This document shows positions 35,989-48,419 of a stretch of DNA of 57,390 bases, in pieces. The notes under the pieces are model-generated. The model made no database searches. It had not been told where the DNA came from and was given only the letters and a program-made list of their open reading frames with translations. The stretch comes from Hymenochaete sp. R1 (taxonomy: Eukaryota > Basidiomycota > Agaricomycetes > Hymenochaetales > Hymenochaetaceae). The position numbers were made by a program, and so were the translations under genes. Numbering within the stretch: the first letter of the stretch is position 1; every line of letters starts with the position of its first letter. The stretch covers positions 1 through 57,390 of the forward strand of contig JAFREE010000154.1 in NCBI GenBank assembly GCA_019400425.1. The letters are read 5' to 3'.

Positions 35989-37442
35989 CGTGGTGGAGAG
36001 GTGAGAGGAGCTCCTACGGAGCTGAGCAGTCCAGCCGGCAAGAAATCCGAAGCGCGTGATTCGTCGACGTCGCGGAGGCGACTGGGCGACTTTGTGCACC
36101 GCACGGAACACCCCTTCAGCGCGGAATTTTAACAACTACACAGGCGTCACCAAAAATGGCTTCAAATTGTCGAGAAAGGGTAAAGAAGGTGAAGAGACGT
36201 ATCAAGGGGGGACCGGTCAGTTATTGGGTTCGCTAAGTTCACTGCAGGCAAAACACGGTGCACGTGATTGAAACGCGCCTCGAAAGTTCCGTTTGGAAAT
36301 TTGTGTATTACTTAATTATTAAGTTAATATTTGTTTCACTTTGGCCTCTGCGTTCCCGCGTCATTACTTATCATTCTTTCGCCACTTTTCTTTCAGGAGA
36401 CGCTTCCTTTTCTCGACTGGAAAGGAACACGGCAGGTAGACCCGTAGATCAATAATGAGTCTGATGTGCTTGCACACAGGCAATACCGCGACGTGGTTAA
36501 TAAGCTACAAATGCATTCGGCATGTGAATCAATTCCGAGTCCACGATATGACAAGTCTGGCTACTAGTACGCGGAACCAACCAACCAAAACTTCGAACGA
36601 AGCAGACATCAACAGCTCGCAATGGCGTGGATAGAGCAAAATATTTCTTCGACACCCTCCGATCATCACTGCAATATTTAAAAATCCCTTGAGATCCCAC
36701 ATTCGAGAAGTTTTCAAGTTCGTGTCTCAAGATATTAGTTTCATCATAAACTGCACCTCGGCTCTGTTAGATTCTAACGATTCCTTCTTGCGTACATCAG
36801 TGTCAGATTATTGGGCAACTTAGGGATTGTGAGTAGCTTTGTTTCATAGACCGTTGTAAGCAACTTGAAGTCGATGGATGTGGAAGGAGGAAACCGACGA
36901 TTAGGAGCCTCTGCGGCTTAGCCAGTGGTAAGCAACCCAGAGCGCGAAGTCTATCAGTAAAACAACAATGCTCTTGACCACCCTACAAGCTCAGAAAAGC
37001 ATCTCAGCAGCGTACTTCTAGTAGTTCGATGGAATTGAAGTGAAGGGAGTTGTGTATGATGGAGGAAATACAGCCAATAACACAAAGTCAAAAACTCAGT
37101 AGACACGGTGGGCGTTTACGTTGAATTTTTCTGTCTCTTCGTCTGGCTTTCTCTCTCCGTGCTCACCATCCGTGACCCATTTGAATGATAATTCGTACAG
37201 CGGAGACGCGCTTCAGCATATCTATTCGTTCAAAATCTATAAGGAGCAACGAAAACAAGATAAAATAAGTAAATTTAGTAGTTATACAAATATTCGTGTC
37301 CTTCGCAAATTCCTTCGTTCCTTCCTTCAGTGCTGCGCTCATTATCAGTGATACACCATTCAATATTACGATTTCTTTGTCCACTTTCCAACTACAGCCG
37401 CAGCTCAGACTTTCACTGGGCGCACCTTAACGTCTGCGCAAT
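35989..37442. other. Gene-free stretch
   Basis: About 1.45 kb between the start of ETF-QO (-) and the stop of FunK1 gene A (-). The first 300 bp are probably the ETF-QO promoter, with CACGTG at 36261-36266. I see no supported gene in the remainder. Confidence 0.5.
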
Positions 37443-40328
37443 TTAACGCACGTTATGAAGATTACGACGGCGGTCTCGCTCTTCCTGCCTTTGCTTCATT
37501 AACATGAGACGGCCTAATGCTAGACTCAGTGTTTGCTGCCACGGGACGTCGTTTTCCTTATCAGCAGTACAAAGGCCAGCATTTGCACGACAGGGGGGTC
37601 GCGCGTCTTGATCCTGCTCGCGGCCTCGCTTCTCCTTTGACCCCCACTCTCTCTGGAGATGCGGAATGCCTCCATCGTCGACTTTAGAAGATCCAAGGTC
37701 ATTAGTATCGGCTTCTGAGCCTAAGCTACCGTGTCCAGCATTATCCTTCCCAAACCGACGCTTCTTCGACAGCCATATATACGCGGCGGTGTTCAAGTTA
37801 CGGACATCATCTGCGGGTCGACCTTGATCCCGGTCCTGGTCATCATGCCCTCGCTTCTTGCCATGCGTTACGATGTTGCCAATGGAAGGGTGATTGAATC
37901 CAGCTGGAAGCGCTGCAGGTTCGGGGACGCGAATTGAGGCCCTCACTGATTTTGCATTGGAGAGAGTCTGAGCTGGGTCTGCAGTTTCAGGTGGTCGAAT
38001 CCAAGGGTCATACGTTGGATAAATTGGTCCATTCGGTTCGGAAACCTGTCTCTCTATACCAACCTTCAACTCTATGGGATCATCCTCGATCTCCAGCAAC
38101 ATTTTCAAGAGGACTCGTTTCATCGCCTCGTGCGCATGATCAGCAGGAATTCTGTCTTCGCCAAAATACGCCCATTCGTAGAAAAGGTACTGAGATAGCT
38201 CAACAAGGTATGGTGCGAGCTTTTGGAGTCGAGGGTGGAGGAGATCCTCCATCGTAGAAGTTCGCATGAACCTATGAAGATATTTCTTGCGAGCATCGTG
38301 CTCCCCAACCTTGAATCTATGAGCTTCCATCGTCTCCAAAAATTCTCTTGCTCCTTCAGTCATCCCGTCGTGCTTTTCTCCTTGGGGATACGCCGTCACA
38401 AGCTCACGTAGTAAGACCCAAAAGAAAGACTCGACGTCGTATGCTGGGATGTGTCGATAATCCACTTTGTAGGTTTCGGGAATATATCTTTCATTCGTCA
38501 TACTGACTAGTTGGGGGTACTTGTCTAGGATGTCCTTTCCGTAGGCTTGCTCGTATAGTTCGGCTGCGCGTCCAGTGAGTTCTGGGAACTTTCTGCTGAG
38601 AGAGGAGGAAGATCGGAGCTTTCCGGCTGAAACCGCAATTGCAGCGTACATAGGCGTCCCCTACAGCCCGTCAGCAACAACCGCAAGACGAGAAACAGTA
38701 ATAACTCACAGTGATAGATCTCAATGACGAGTCATCATCGCCGCTCACATCTGCAGCACAGTCAAGATCGGTCAAAACGCCTTGCTCTGCCTTCGCCTCC
38801 CTGTAGCGATAGTGAGAAACTGAATTCAACACAATGAAAAAGCAAACAGCTCACGGAGCAACACCCTCCAAAAGAGCATCTATAGGCACGTAAGGCACAG
38901 TGCCAGCCTTTCCTTTGTAGTCCAACTGTTCAGGAAGGTCGTGGTGCACTGGTTCAATGAGAATGTTTCCGCGGCTGATGTCACGGTGTAATATACGTTT
39001 GACGATATACAGAATTTGGTGCCCTGTACAGTAAATGAGTTTGAGACTGACGTATCATGAGTGAAAGCAAACATACCTTGGAGTGCATCGAAGAGCGCTT
39101 TCAGAATTTGACGCACATTCTTCCGCATGCTCAACGGTTTCCCCTTCGTACGGTAGACGTGTCGCCATTTCGTCCTGAATGGAGTCCGGCGGTTTTCCAT
39201 GAGATGTCGGATATTCCGTTTCTCCCCAGAAAGAGCAGACGTCTCGAGGTCGCCCACCTTTGTTCGCTCCCCTGTCGCAAGATCAACTTTGTACTCGGAG
39301 ACTTTCTCTGAGTGATCGATCTGGATGACACCCGGTATGCCTTTTGCTGTCTCGAGCATTTCGTCCTCCTTCTCGCTGTGGTCATTGTTCACCCATATGT
39401 CTTTGATGATCCGTTCAGGTTTCTTGCTATCAAAGACGCATGTCTGTTTGGATTGATGACAGGCCGTATAGATGGTTTTCCCGGTATAGCGCAATTCACT
39501 GGTCTCAAGATTCCACTGGTCGCCTTCTTTCTTCATTGTCGAGTCCCAGCAGGGAAGTCCTTCCTTGGGTCGATACAACGTATAGAGGAATGAAGAAATC
39601 ATCATCCATGAGCTCACGCGACGCTCGCTTTGATCAATCCCGTCCATGTAAAAGCACATCCCGGATCGCATCATCCGCGAATTATCGGACCACTGACAAG
39701 CAATCGCGGGTCTACCGCACACCATAGCGTACATTCCGGCCAAATTGGGCAAATGCTTAGGTAGGCGCTTTAGGCAGTAGGACAATCCGCGATGCTCGTT
39801 GTCGGTGATGAAATTATCACACATAAGAACCGTCACTGTGTCGGACCAGTCAACGTTCCCAAGAACTTTCTGCCTTGCTTCCGCGTCGTAGGAGGGATCT
39901 TTCGCATCCGTCGAAAGTGTTTCCGCGTCGTCCAAAGAGACAAGTTTGCCAATGACGTCTGGGCGTTTGCCCTTGCTCCGAGAACTGTTGCAATTACTGC
40001 CTTCTGGTTGTAGTGCTGCACCTAGGAACGCCCTGCCGTCGTTCAGTTTAGTTTCACTAATATCGATGAAGGCTATAACGGAGGGAACTACGAGACGTTC
40101 AGAGACTGGGTCCGGTCATACATGAATTAGCTTACATCCGTAATGTTTTGCTATCCTCGTCGACATCTTCGTGAAGCTGCGAGCTATAACGCCTGCGATC
40201 TCCTCTCTACGCACGAAATTTAAGTCATGGTTGCGTTCGAGCTCAAGGTCCTCCACATCTATCAGCGATTCAGGTTCGTTGAGGTAGTGTCTCACAAACA
40301 CGTCGTTATCCAGTGTGCCATGGAGCAT
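37443..40328 (-). CDS. Fungal-type protein kinase FunK1, copy A
   Basis: Five exons on the minus strand: 40328-40136, 40087-39077, 39023-38855, 38800-38710, 38660-37443; 893 aa. FunK1 proteins are kinase-like proteins confined mainly to mushrooms and expanded in many genomes; substrates are unknown. Catalytic marks: HRDISRGNIL (H414-D416), TDLDCA in place of DFG (D469), GTPMYAAIAV, and YDVESFFWVLLRELV, which is typical of the family. The N-terminal ~250 residues contain the family region KLNDGRAF...RPDVIGK. The C-terminal ~250 residues are disordered and basic (KKRGHDDQ, SKKRRFGKDN) and look nuclear. A segment KAGTVPYVPIDALLEG sits between HRD and DLD. The next gene (44959-47916) is a tandem paralogue with matching introns. 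Confidence 0.9.
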
Positions 40329-40517
40329 TCTGCGTAATCGAACACTTTCGTTGGTCTGCTGGGGCGTTCGTTATTTGCGTCTCCTCTTATCCGAGAGTAC
40401 CACTCTGTTCCCTGGTCTGGTAGAATGGTAGGAGTGACAAGAGCGAGCGAGTTTCCCCGAGTCGGAGGATAGAGGATGAGTGGTGAAAGGAATAAGTGCT
40501 GAACCACAACTTGTCAA

Positions 40518-40549
40518 TTGCCGAAGCCGTTGAAGTCGCGATCACGTGT
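40518..40549 (-). promoter_or_regulatory. Promoter element shared with FunK1 copy B
   Basis: TTGCCGAAG (40518-40526, + strand) followed 16 bp later by CACGTGT (40543-40549), 190-220 bp upstream of the copy A start. The same pair with 15-bp spacing occurs at 48043-48073 upstream of copy B. Shared ancestry explains it; conserved regulation is inference. Confidence 0.45.
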
Positions 40550-40637
40550 CATATCGTGTGGCTCTTCCGTATCTGTCGTATCAAATCAACTCGACCATCG
40601 CCTTCTTCTAGCACGTTCAACACTCAGCCTTTTCCTT

Positions 40638-41573
40638 CTAAAGGAAAGAATGGAGTGGCGAACTGGAGCTCGTCTGGCTTCGTCTCCCCGAAACAAGTCG
40701 TTCTGCGCAATGTAACAACGTGCCATCCTGGTCAACTGCGATGTTAGTACTGAAGGAAGCAAGACAGAGCTCAAAGGAGCGTTCAGGTGCGGTCAGCTTG
40801 CAATCTTCGCCAAGGACCATTGCTAGCAGACCTTGACGGATATCTCGACATGAAGATTTCATGATTTACGCGTCTGAAATCATGAAAAATTCCTGCAAGA
40901 AATCGACGACCTCACTTGATCCCTGCAATTTCATGCAAATCGGCCTCGTACGATAACCGAAGATCAAGCTGCCAGGTGCACCTAAAATTAGTAGCGCCGA
41001 AGGGCAGTGGCCGAAATGACCCTCTTGTTTGTGAAGTCCGTCGAAGTGTTTCGCCAACCCCCCGAACGCAGTGAAGATGCCAGTCTCATCGACATTTGAG
41101 CGGAAAACGAGAGCACGATGTATCTGAATGGAGAGAAATACCGGTGAGCATCCAGTGCATTTATACGAAGAAGACTGGCAAGTAACTGCAGAAGCCCTTA
41201 CTTTACATCAGGGAAACTTCGTTGGACCGGTTGACGACGAGTCCTTTAGTTCGGCCCAGAAAGAAAGGGCTCTTCTATGCGACTCTGGCAGCAGTCCTCC
41301 CATGCCCGTTCCGGATCCGTATGGTCATGCGTCGGTCAGAATAATCACGACTAGTCCAATACGAAGCTGGAATGGACGTTGGCCAAAGGTGGACCAGGAG
41401 GAAGCCTGGAAAATGTCGTTGTATTCGAGAATCAAGACCAAAGTGACAAGGATGCAATTCTTCCAGGTCAATGCTGGTGGTGAAGGAGAGTTTGCGAGTG
41501 AATGCAATAGGACGAGTGTATAAGGACTGGTACGTGATATTGAGAACATAGATGAAGGGAGCAATACTGACAT
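40638..41573 (-). pseudogene. Decayed ORF, 312 codons with three internal stops
   Basis: One minus-strand frame from 41573 to 40638 is broken only by TGA at 41327-41325, TGA at 41210-41208 and TAA at 40868-40866, where chance predicts about fourteen stops. Between stops it reads like protein, for example LPESHRRALSFWAELKDSSS, GIFTAFGGLAKHFDGLHKQE, ALLILGAPGSLIFGYRTRP and LLAMVLGEDCKLTAPERSF. Each stop is one C-to-T or G-to-A step from a sense codon (CGA/TGG, CGA/TGG, CAA). Unresolved introns could remove some stops. I do not recognise the family; it lies just upstream of the promoter of FunK1 copy A. Confidence 0.4.
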
Positions 41574-43584
41574 TCATGTCGGTCGAGCGATCAAAGTAAT
41601 GCTCCTAGGAATGAAATACTATCAGATTCTGTTGATCCAGGAATGAACACTCCCACCACTTGCACTTCGTCTTCGGAAAGGATAAATGCGGATGAAACGT
41701 GTATCCCATCATCCATGTCGACGGGGCCCACCCTGATACCCTGTGTTTTCGAAGCGACGAAAGTAAGCAACGTGAATATCAGATTGGGGCACAATGGAGA
41801 GACGCAAGGTCAGGTCAGTTGTGTTTGAGTGTATGGAGGAAAAGGCGCACGATTGACCAAGGACATCACGTATGGTTGGAGGACCTGCGCACAACTGGGC
41901 TTCGAAAAGCAGCGAGATGCAAGCTGAACCCTGCTCGACCAGTGTACCAACATAGCAGCGCGTTTCATGCTTGTCATTTTCTCTTCTCCTTTCCTCTTTT
42001 TATAATGTTACAAACATCCTCGTCTTCGATTTTCGATGATAGCCTCATCATAGGCATACCTTCCCCGACTCAAGAACATTGGCTATCAAGCTTTCACAGT
42101 CCCATCACGGTAGCACTTAGATCTTGAAGTCAGCATCATTCCATAAGTCAGAATGATTATCCATACCTATAATGAACGCCAGCTAGTCCAGCTTGGAAGT
42201 CGACTTTTGCTTTAAGTGGCCGTACACTTCCCTGGGTGTTTCCTTCACACGCCACCCGTGTTGCGCAGCTAAGGGACATAAAGCTCCGATAGTTCAGCGG
42301 TGAACATCATCGAACAGCCGTTGGTAGAACGCGTTGGCAGAACGGAGGAAGAGAAGCTCGTAGGGTTGAGTAGACTGGTAATCGGGAGGTAACACGAAAC
42401 GACTGGTCTGTACATCACGCAATGTCACCCTTGAGCATCCCATTGCAAGACCTCGCGATATTCTCGTTAACCAACGACGCGAAAAATGAGCGGGTGATCT
42501 AAAAGTCGAGGGAAAACAGAAGGCAGGTGGAAGAGAAAGCCAAAGCTTAGTCAAAGAGAAACACGGGACACGTGAATTGAGCTCGCGTTCTGGCAGTTCT
42601 GGCCGCGGCGGGATGTCGACTTCTCTCTTTTTTTCTGTGATTTGGCACTTGCTTTAATTTGTCTTATCTCTCATCACGCTCACCATCATCCGTCGCTGGG
42701 AAGTACATCCGCGAACCCATGCGCAGTTCTTCAGACTGCACCAGAGTCTCATCAAATACAGAATGATTTCAATTCAATTCTACGAGAAAGCCTACGGGTA
42801 TGAGACCACCATTACACGATCCTAAGAAGTGACTCGGATGGGCTCGTACGACAATTTGGACAGAGAGACCAGCAAGCAGGGGCATTGATAACGTACATGC
42901 ATCAGCGGCACAATGAAAGATAAGTGTAACATGGCTCTGGGTATCCTACGAGAGGACGCAAGACATTCATGTTGCGCTCACCTCGTCTCATTTCCTCTCC
43001 GACGCTTCCGAAACCCAATGTTCAAACATTGGAATGTACGATACACTTCTACAAAATAAATTAGAAAGCTACCAATGCCAATGCAATTGTGATTTCGATG
43101 ATCAGCCCTTATATTTGTCAGCTTTGTCTCACGGAACTCACAACCCACTTCCTTGTTTTCAGCAGCGGTGCACCAGGGCTGCCTTGCTATTCGGACGAAA
43201 ATTTTCTACGATCACTTTGACTACATTGACGCAATGAACGCAAGGATAAAGTTTCCCAAATTTCCAGGTCGTACGTGTATGATGCGATGTGATGTAAGTC
43301 CCTCCCCCGACCCCGACCCCGACCCTCCCCCAAAAAAATAGTCCGCAGTTCTGGTACTCACAAACTCATATCTCAAAAAATTCGAATCTTACACATGTAT
43401 AGAACTAATATGCATACACGGATAATACAAGTCATAATCGATGTCAAGCTCGCATATTCAAGATCTGTAGGACTACAGGTCAGTGTGTGAGGTTGTCTAC
43501 TTCTTCCAACCTACTAAGATTGTTGTTGATCTCTTTTTTCACTCAAGGCTATCCTCTTCCTTCGCAGCAAACCTCCGACCAAAA
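41574..43584. other. Region with further exon-like minus-strand segments
   Basis: Two more minus-strand stretches look coding but lie in other frames: 41745-41591 after a CAG (VGPVDMDDGIHVSS) and 42440-42294 (FVLPPDYQSTQPYELLFLRS). They may be further exons or fragments of the decayed gene at 40638-41573. The remaining sequence shows nothing supported. A CACGTG lies at 42569-42574. Confidence 0.25.
43304..43326 (+). repeat. Short CCCCGA hexamer repeat
   Basis: About three tandem CCCCGA units followed by CCCTCCCCC and an A run. It is a short simple repeat with no attached feature. Confidence 0.6.
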
Positions 43585-43935
43585 TTACTCAAAAACTTCC
43601 ATCCGTTTGCCTTTCACTCCATTCGGCATTTGAGATGGTGCAATCGGTAGCAAGTATTTGTTGGTCCGGGCCATGAGAAAACCGGGTAAGATACAAGACC
43701 TCACATTTTGGAGCGACTCCGAGTCCACGATCACCGTCATCCGAGTCTGTCTGTCCATGTACAGGCTGTTAGCACGTTTGGCGAACTTTCGCGTACAATT
43801 CTTAATCTCGTCGAGCCAGAGGTGCGCCTTCTTTTTCTGGGTTTCAAATGATACCATAGCCGTTTTGTATTTGACCCCTTCCAGTACTATTTGACTATCA
43901 GGTCCTACAGCTAGATTAATAGAACTTCAGAGTCG
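43585..43935 (-). other. Exon-like ORF, possible gene fragment
   Basis: A minus-strand frame of about 115 codons ends at 43585. It reads like a real protein: VLEGVKYKTAMVSFETQKKK, FAKRANSLYMDRQTRMTVIV, RSCILPGFLMARTNKYLLPI. A possible acceptor TAATCTAG lies at its upstream end (about 43910), so it may be a terminal exon. No matching upstream exons were found. Family not recognised. Confidence 0.35.
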
Positions 43936-44958
43936 AGTATGGGTCATTGCGGGTATCCTCCGAGCGGAGGCTGGCAGGGGCGTCTTGGATGCCGATATCG
44001 GCTCATCCTTGAAATGATACCTTCCTTGCGTCAAGGACTTGTAAATGACTCGATGCTTGAATGTAGATTTTCTTTGCTTGCTTTAAGCCAACGGCTGCAT
44101 CCGTCTCGATTGGCTATGGGTGAGTATATATGAGCGGGAGCAGAACTGGAGACATCTTTACCCTTCAAGTTGATGATAGCGCTGGCGGCACCCCTACCAG
44201 GCTAAGGGCGTACGTATACTCTTCCGGTGAGGATAGCGACAAGTCCAAAAAAATACCAGACTCTTCGTTCTGGGCCGACTCTTCGCTAATAAGGACGTTC
44301 GCATTGTGAATCGCGTTTAGGGGGACTTTACACTATGGAAAGAGAAATCAGTCGACGTCAGCGAAATGAGGTGGTAGTATTGGGTACTTTCCGAAAAATA
44401 CTCGTTTAATTCAAATTTCAGAGCTCGTTAAGTTGGTAACCTTTCGCATGCGCATGAGCTTTGGTGAAAGTGATCTCGGAGAAAATGGTTATTGGCAACA
44501 GAAGGCGAATCAATACTTAACCGATTTTAGGTGATGCTGCTACTTGACGTCTCCATTATCACTCGGCGGAAGCTCTGACTTGGCAAATCAGTATACTTCT
44601 GGGATCCGTAGAAAACAAACAATGATTATATTGAGCATATTATGTTATTACAAGTAAATACGATCACTGGCAGTTGAGATAGGAGCGGCACTTGTATCAG
44701 ACTTACCGCTCTTTCTGTGCGCTGCGCTATCCTTTGCAGGTCATGCAGATCATAGATACTATATTAGTTGGGAAAAAAAGTGATTTGATATGGTACCCTT
44801 AGGTACCATGTGAGAGCTCGATATACAATGCGGGCGCAAAAGCAATAAAATCCAAAATTCTTCCTCCCCGAACACTCGTTCAATTATCCGTATTGCGCAT
44901 AAAAAGCTTGGATCCCAGCTAAAGATTGCTCGGTAAGCACTCCACATCTCCTCGTTTA
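43936..44958. other. Gene-free stretch
   Basis: No supported coding segment between the exon-like ORF and the 3' end of FunK1 copy B. A minus-strand open run near 44060-43940 is short and ends in a stop. Confidence 0.4.
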
Positions 44959-47916
44959 TTAGTGCAAGGCCTTGCTGCCAGCGGCAGACTTGATGTTCGC
45001 CTGACTCTGGGTCCGAGTTATTTTCGAGTTCTTTAAGTCTATTTTGGCTTCAGTCTTTTCATTTTCTTTCGAGGCGACTTCACTCATTCCAAGTCCCACG
45101 ACGTTAGCATGCTCTTGCTCGTGCTTTTTGACGCTCTCCAAGCCCTGGGTAAGTAGTAGCTCCTGCGCGAGGCCTGGTCCTTTTGAAGAACGAACATGAC
45201 AACCTACTGTAGAAGCGTATGCGCTTCCACTTCCTTGGTGTCGATATTTCTTCGCTGGCCTAATATTGACGTTGTCAAACTCAGAGGCTTCGACGGCTTC
45301 AACAGACTCATCATCACGCCCTCGCTTCTTGCAGACAATCTCAGAGCATGCTTGCTGGGGTTTGAGTCGTAGGACTGCTAGTTCGGGTGGATCCTTCGTG
45401 GTTTCTTCAATACTCTTGTCTGCTTGTTCCTCTGAGGTTTCGTCCTTCTGATTCAACAGTGGTTTCGTGGGTGTCCTATGTACGACTCTGGACGAATTTC
45501 TGGACGAATATTGCCACTGCCTTTGTCGTCGTCGTATTTCGTCGATGGTAGCATTAAAAGGCTCCCGGGTTTTGTTTACCTGAAGCCTGATGGGGTCATC
45601 CTCGATGTCGAGTATTGCCTCAAGTAGGATGCGCTTCATTGCTTCATGGCAATGATCCATAGGAAGTTCGTCTTCGTCCCAATACGCCCATTCTGTGCGA
45701 AGGTACCTCGATAGTTTTGCAAGGTGTGGTACAAGCTTATGAAGTCGAGGGTGCAGAAGATTTTCGAAAAACGTATTTGGAATTGCAGCGAGATAGTCCG
45801 TCCGGGTATCATAACCATGATAATCGAAATCATGTTTCTGCATCGTTTTGAGAAAGCGACTTGCTTGTGGAGTCATTTTATGAGTATCCTCCCCATCTGG
45901 CAATGCCCTAACCAGTTCGTAGAGCATGACCCAGTAGAATGACTCGACGTCGTATTCTGGCCGATGTCGAAATTTGTTTTCAGTCAAGTCTTTCATTTTC
46001 GGACTGCTGTCGACGATCCGTGGGTACTTCTCGAGAGTTTCGCGGCCGTAGGCCGATTCATAAAGTTCTGCTGCGCGCTCGGTAAGCTCGGGAAAGTTTG
46101 AGCGATAGAGGTCCCAATATCGTGTCCGCCCAGTCGCCACAGCTATTGACACGAAGCAAGGTGTCCCCTATGCATATTTAGCATAAAAATACGAAGTAAT
46201 ACTCGTTGAAACTCACTGCCCGATCTGACAACAACCCGACATCCTCCTTGCTCAAATCCACCGCGCAGTCAAGGTCAGTCAGCACGCCTTGCTCAGGCTT
46301 CGACCTCCTGTGCCAATCGTCAGAAGCGTATCTCAATAGGATGAAAGTGCAACGTACGGGTCGGCTTTCTCAAGAAGTGCATCTACCGGAACATAAGGAA
46401 CGTTCCCACGACTTCCTTTGTAAGCCATTCGCCTCGGATGAAGGCCAAAATGTTTCGGTTCGGTGAGGATATTCCCACGACTGACGTCCCGATGCAAAAT
46501 TTTCTTATTCATGAGAAGAGATTGATGACCTAGATGGTATATGAGTGACGGTGCAGTCGAATCGTGATAGAACTCGCCTTGGAGAGCATCGTAAATCGTT
46601 TTCAATAGCTGAAGAACCGTCCTCCGCGTCTTCAACGGTTTGCCTTTGGTCCGTAAAACATATCGCCATTTAGTCCTCCAAGGGACGCAGCGATCGTTTA
46701 GAGCCGATTTCAAAGTGCAAGGGTCGCCAGAATGAAGCTCGGACGTTTCCAGGTCGCCTTTCTTCACTTTCTCTCCAGTTTTAGGATTAACGGTGAACTC
46801 AGGGACTTTTTCGGAATAGTCAAGTTGAACGACCCCTGGCGTTCCCTTCGCTTTATGAAGCAGTTTCTCTTCGTGATTGGGAGTATCATTTTCAGCCCAG
46901 ATGTCCTTAATAATCCTATCGTGATGCTCCTCGTCAAAAACACAGGTTTGCTTCGATTGGTGATGAGCTGTATAGATAGGCTTCCCGACGTAATTGTGTT
47001 TGCTGGTCTCAATCAACCAGGAGTCACCGTCTTTTTGCATCGTCGAATCCCAACATGGAAGTCCATCCTTCGGAAAGTACAGTGTATAAATGTAGGAACA
47101 AATAAGCGTCCAGGAGTCGATGTAATCGTTGTCGCCGTTTCTGTCTGCCGGATGGGATGATTTGGTCCGGATGGCCCCAGAATTATCGGACCAGTGAAAA
47201 TTAATCCAGTCTTTGCCGCACGTTACAGCAAGCATCCCGGCAATGTGAGGTAGATGCCGAGGGAGATTCATTAAGTTTGCCCACAAATTATAATGTACGT
47301 CAAGCTCGAAAGATTCCTTCAGCGTCATAATTGATACCGCCTCGGCCCAATCAACATTGTCGAAAATCTTGCTTAGCTTCTTGTCGTACAAGAACGAGGT
47401 ATCCAGTTCTTCTGTGAGCCTTTTCGCATCTTTGAATGGCGCGTACTTTCCAATGATATCAGGTCTTACGCCAGTTCCTTGGTATGTTTTGACATTTGCA
47501 GGAGAGGTGCCTTCATGGTCGTCATCTGCAGCTGCTTCTTTCCCATTAAACGTCCTGCCGTCGTTAAGCTTTGTGTCTCCAACGTTGATAAAAGAAATGA
47601 CATTGGGAACTACAAAACGGTCAGAGACTTCACTTTTCACTATCTGCAACGACTCACGTTTGCATTGCTTCGCTATCTTCAACGAGACCATTGTAAAGAA
47701 GCGTGAAACAACCCGCGCAATCCGATATTCCGACTCAGCTCCAGCCAGTTTCTGCACGAATTCGGTTCGCATGCTTTCCCAGTCCGCCGGTGGATCGAAA
47801 CGGTTGAGATAATTCTTCATGAAGACATCTCTGTCCACCCCACTCAAATTGCTTAGCGGGTGACCAGTCTTCTGCGTTTGCAACCTTGTGTTATGCTTTC
47901 TTGGTTTTCCTTTCAT
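44959..47916 (-). CDS. Fungal-type protein kinase FunK1, copy B
   Basis: Six exons on the minus strand: 47916-47658, 47609-46578, 46529-46358, 46307-46217, 46167-44959 (five listed joins after the first intron); 920 aa in total. Same architecture as copy A: KLNDGRTF...RPDIIGKY, WDSTMQKDG, IIKDIWAEND, HRDVSRGNIL (H443), TDLDCA (D499), GTPCFVSIAV, YDVESFYWVMLYELV, and a basic C-terminus with KKRGRDDESV. Introns fall at the same places as in copy A. Two of them, 47610-47657 and 46530-46577, are each 48 nt, in frame and stop-free, and the second has a GC donor (GCGAGT). Both were placed by comparison with copy A. The start at 47916 is the first ATG; the frame is open further upstream. Confidence 0.88.
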
Positions 47917-48419
47917 TGCGAATGGAGGCACTTGATCGTTGATCGTTGTCACAGACAAACTACAGCGAGGGGGTAAAATAGGTGACCCCAAGTTGGAAGA
48001 TGGTGGTTGGTGAGCAGAGGGGTGTTTAACCACATCTCGTCCTTGCCGAAGTTAAAACGATACGAGCACGTGTTCGCTTCGACCTTTCAGGGTGCCCGTG
48101 TTTGTCATCAAAGCCACCTTAAACCACATTCCCAACCAACATCACACAGTCAGTTTACTTCCCGAAGAGGATCAAGAGAAAACTGGCGCACTTCAACACG
48201 ATCCACATTATCGCCATGGAGCGAATATCCCCCACACTACGGAACAATGTTCAAGTTTCGTCCTAGTCAAGATGCATATTTCGCAATGACGCGACGTGAA
48301 AAAGCCCCTTTCCTTGGTCCATCGCAGCAGCCCTCGCCAGTAGATTCATACTAATCAATCCTAAAGAATCGCTTACAAAGCGAGAGTGGACGCGTTATCC
48401 ACGATGTATACTTAATGGA
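47917..48419. promoter_or_regulatory. FunK1 copy B promoter region
   Basis: Contains TTGCCGAAG (48043-48051) and CACGTGT (48067-48073), the pair also found before copy A. No supported gene. Confidence 0.4.

Noticed and set aside
36136..37442. Several short ORFs between ETF-QO and FunK1 copy A
   Set aside because: None has coding-like composition, a domain or compatible splice sites.
43304..43326. Telomere-like repeat
   Set aside because: Only about three CCCCGA units, not the TTAGGG type used by fungi, and genes continue on both sides.
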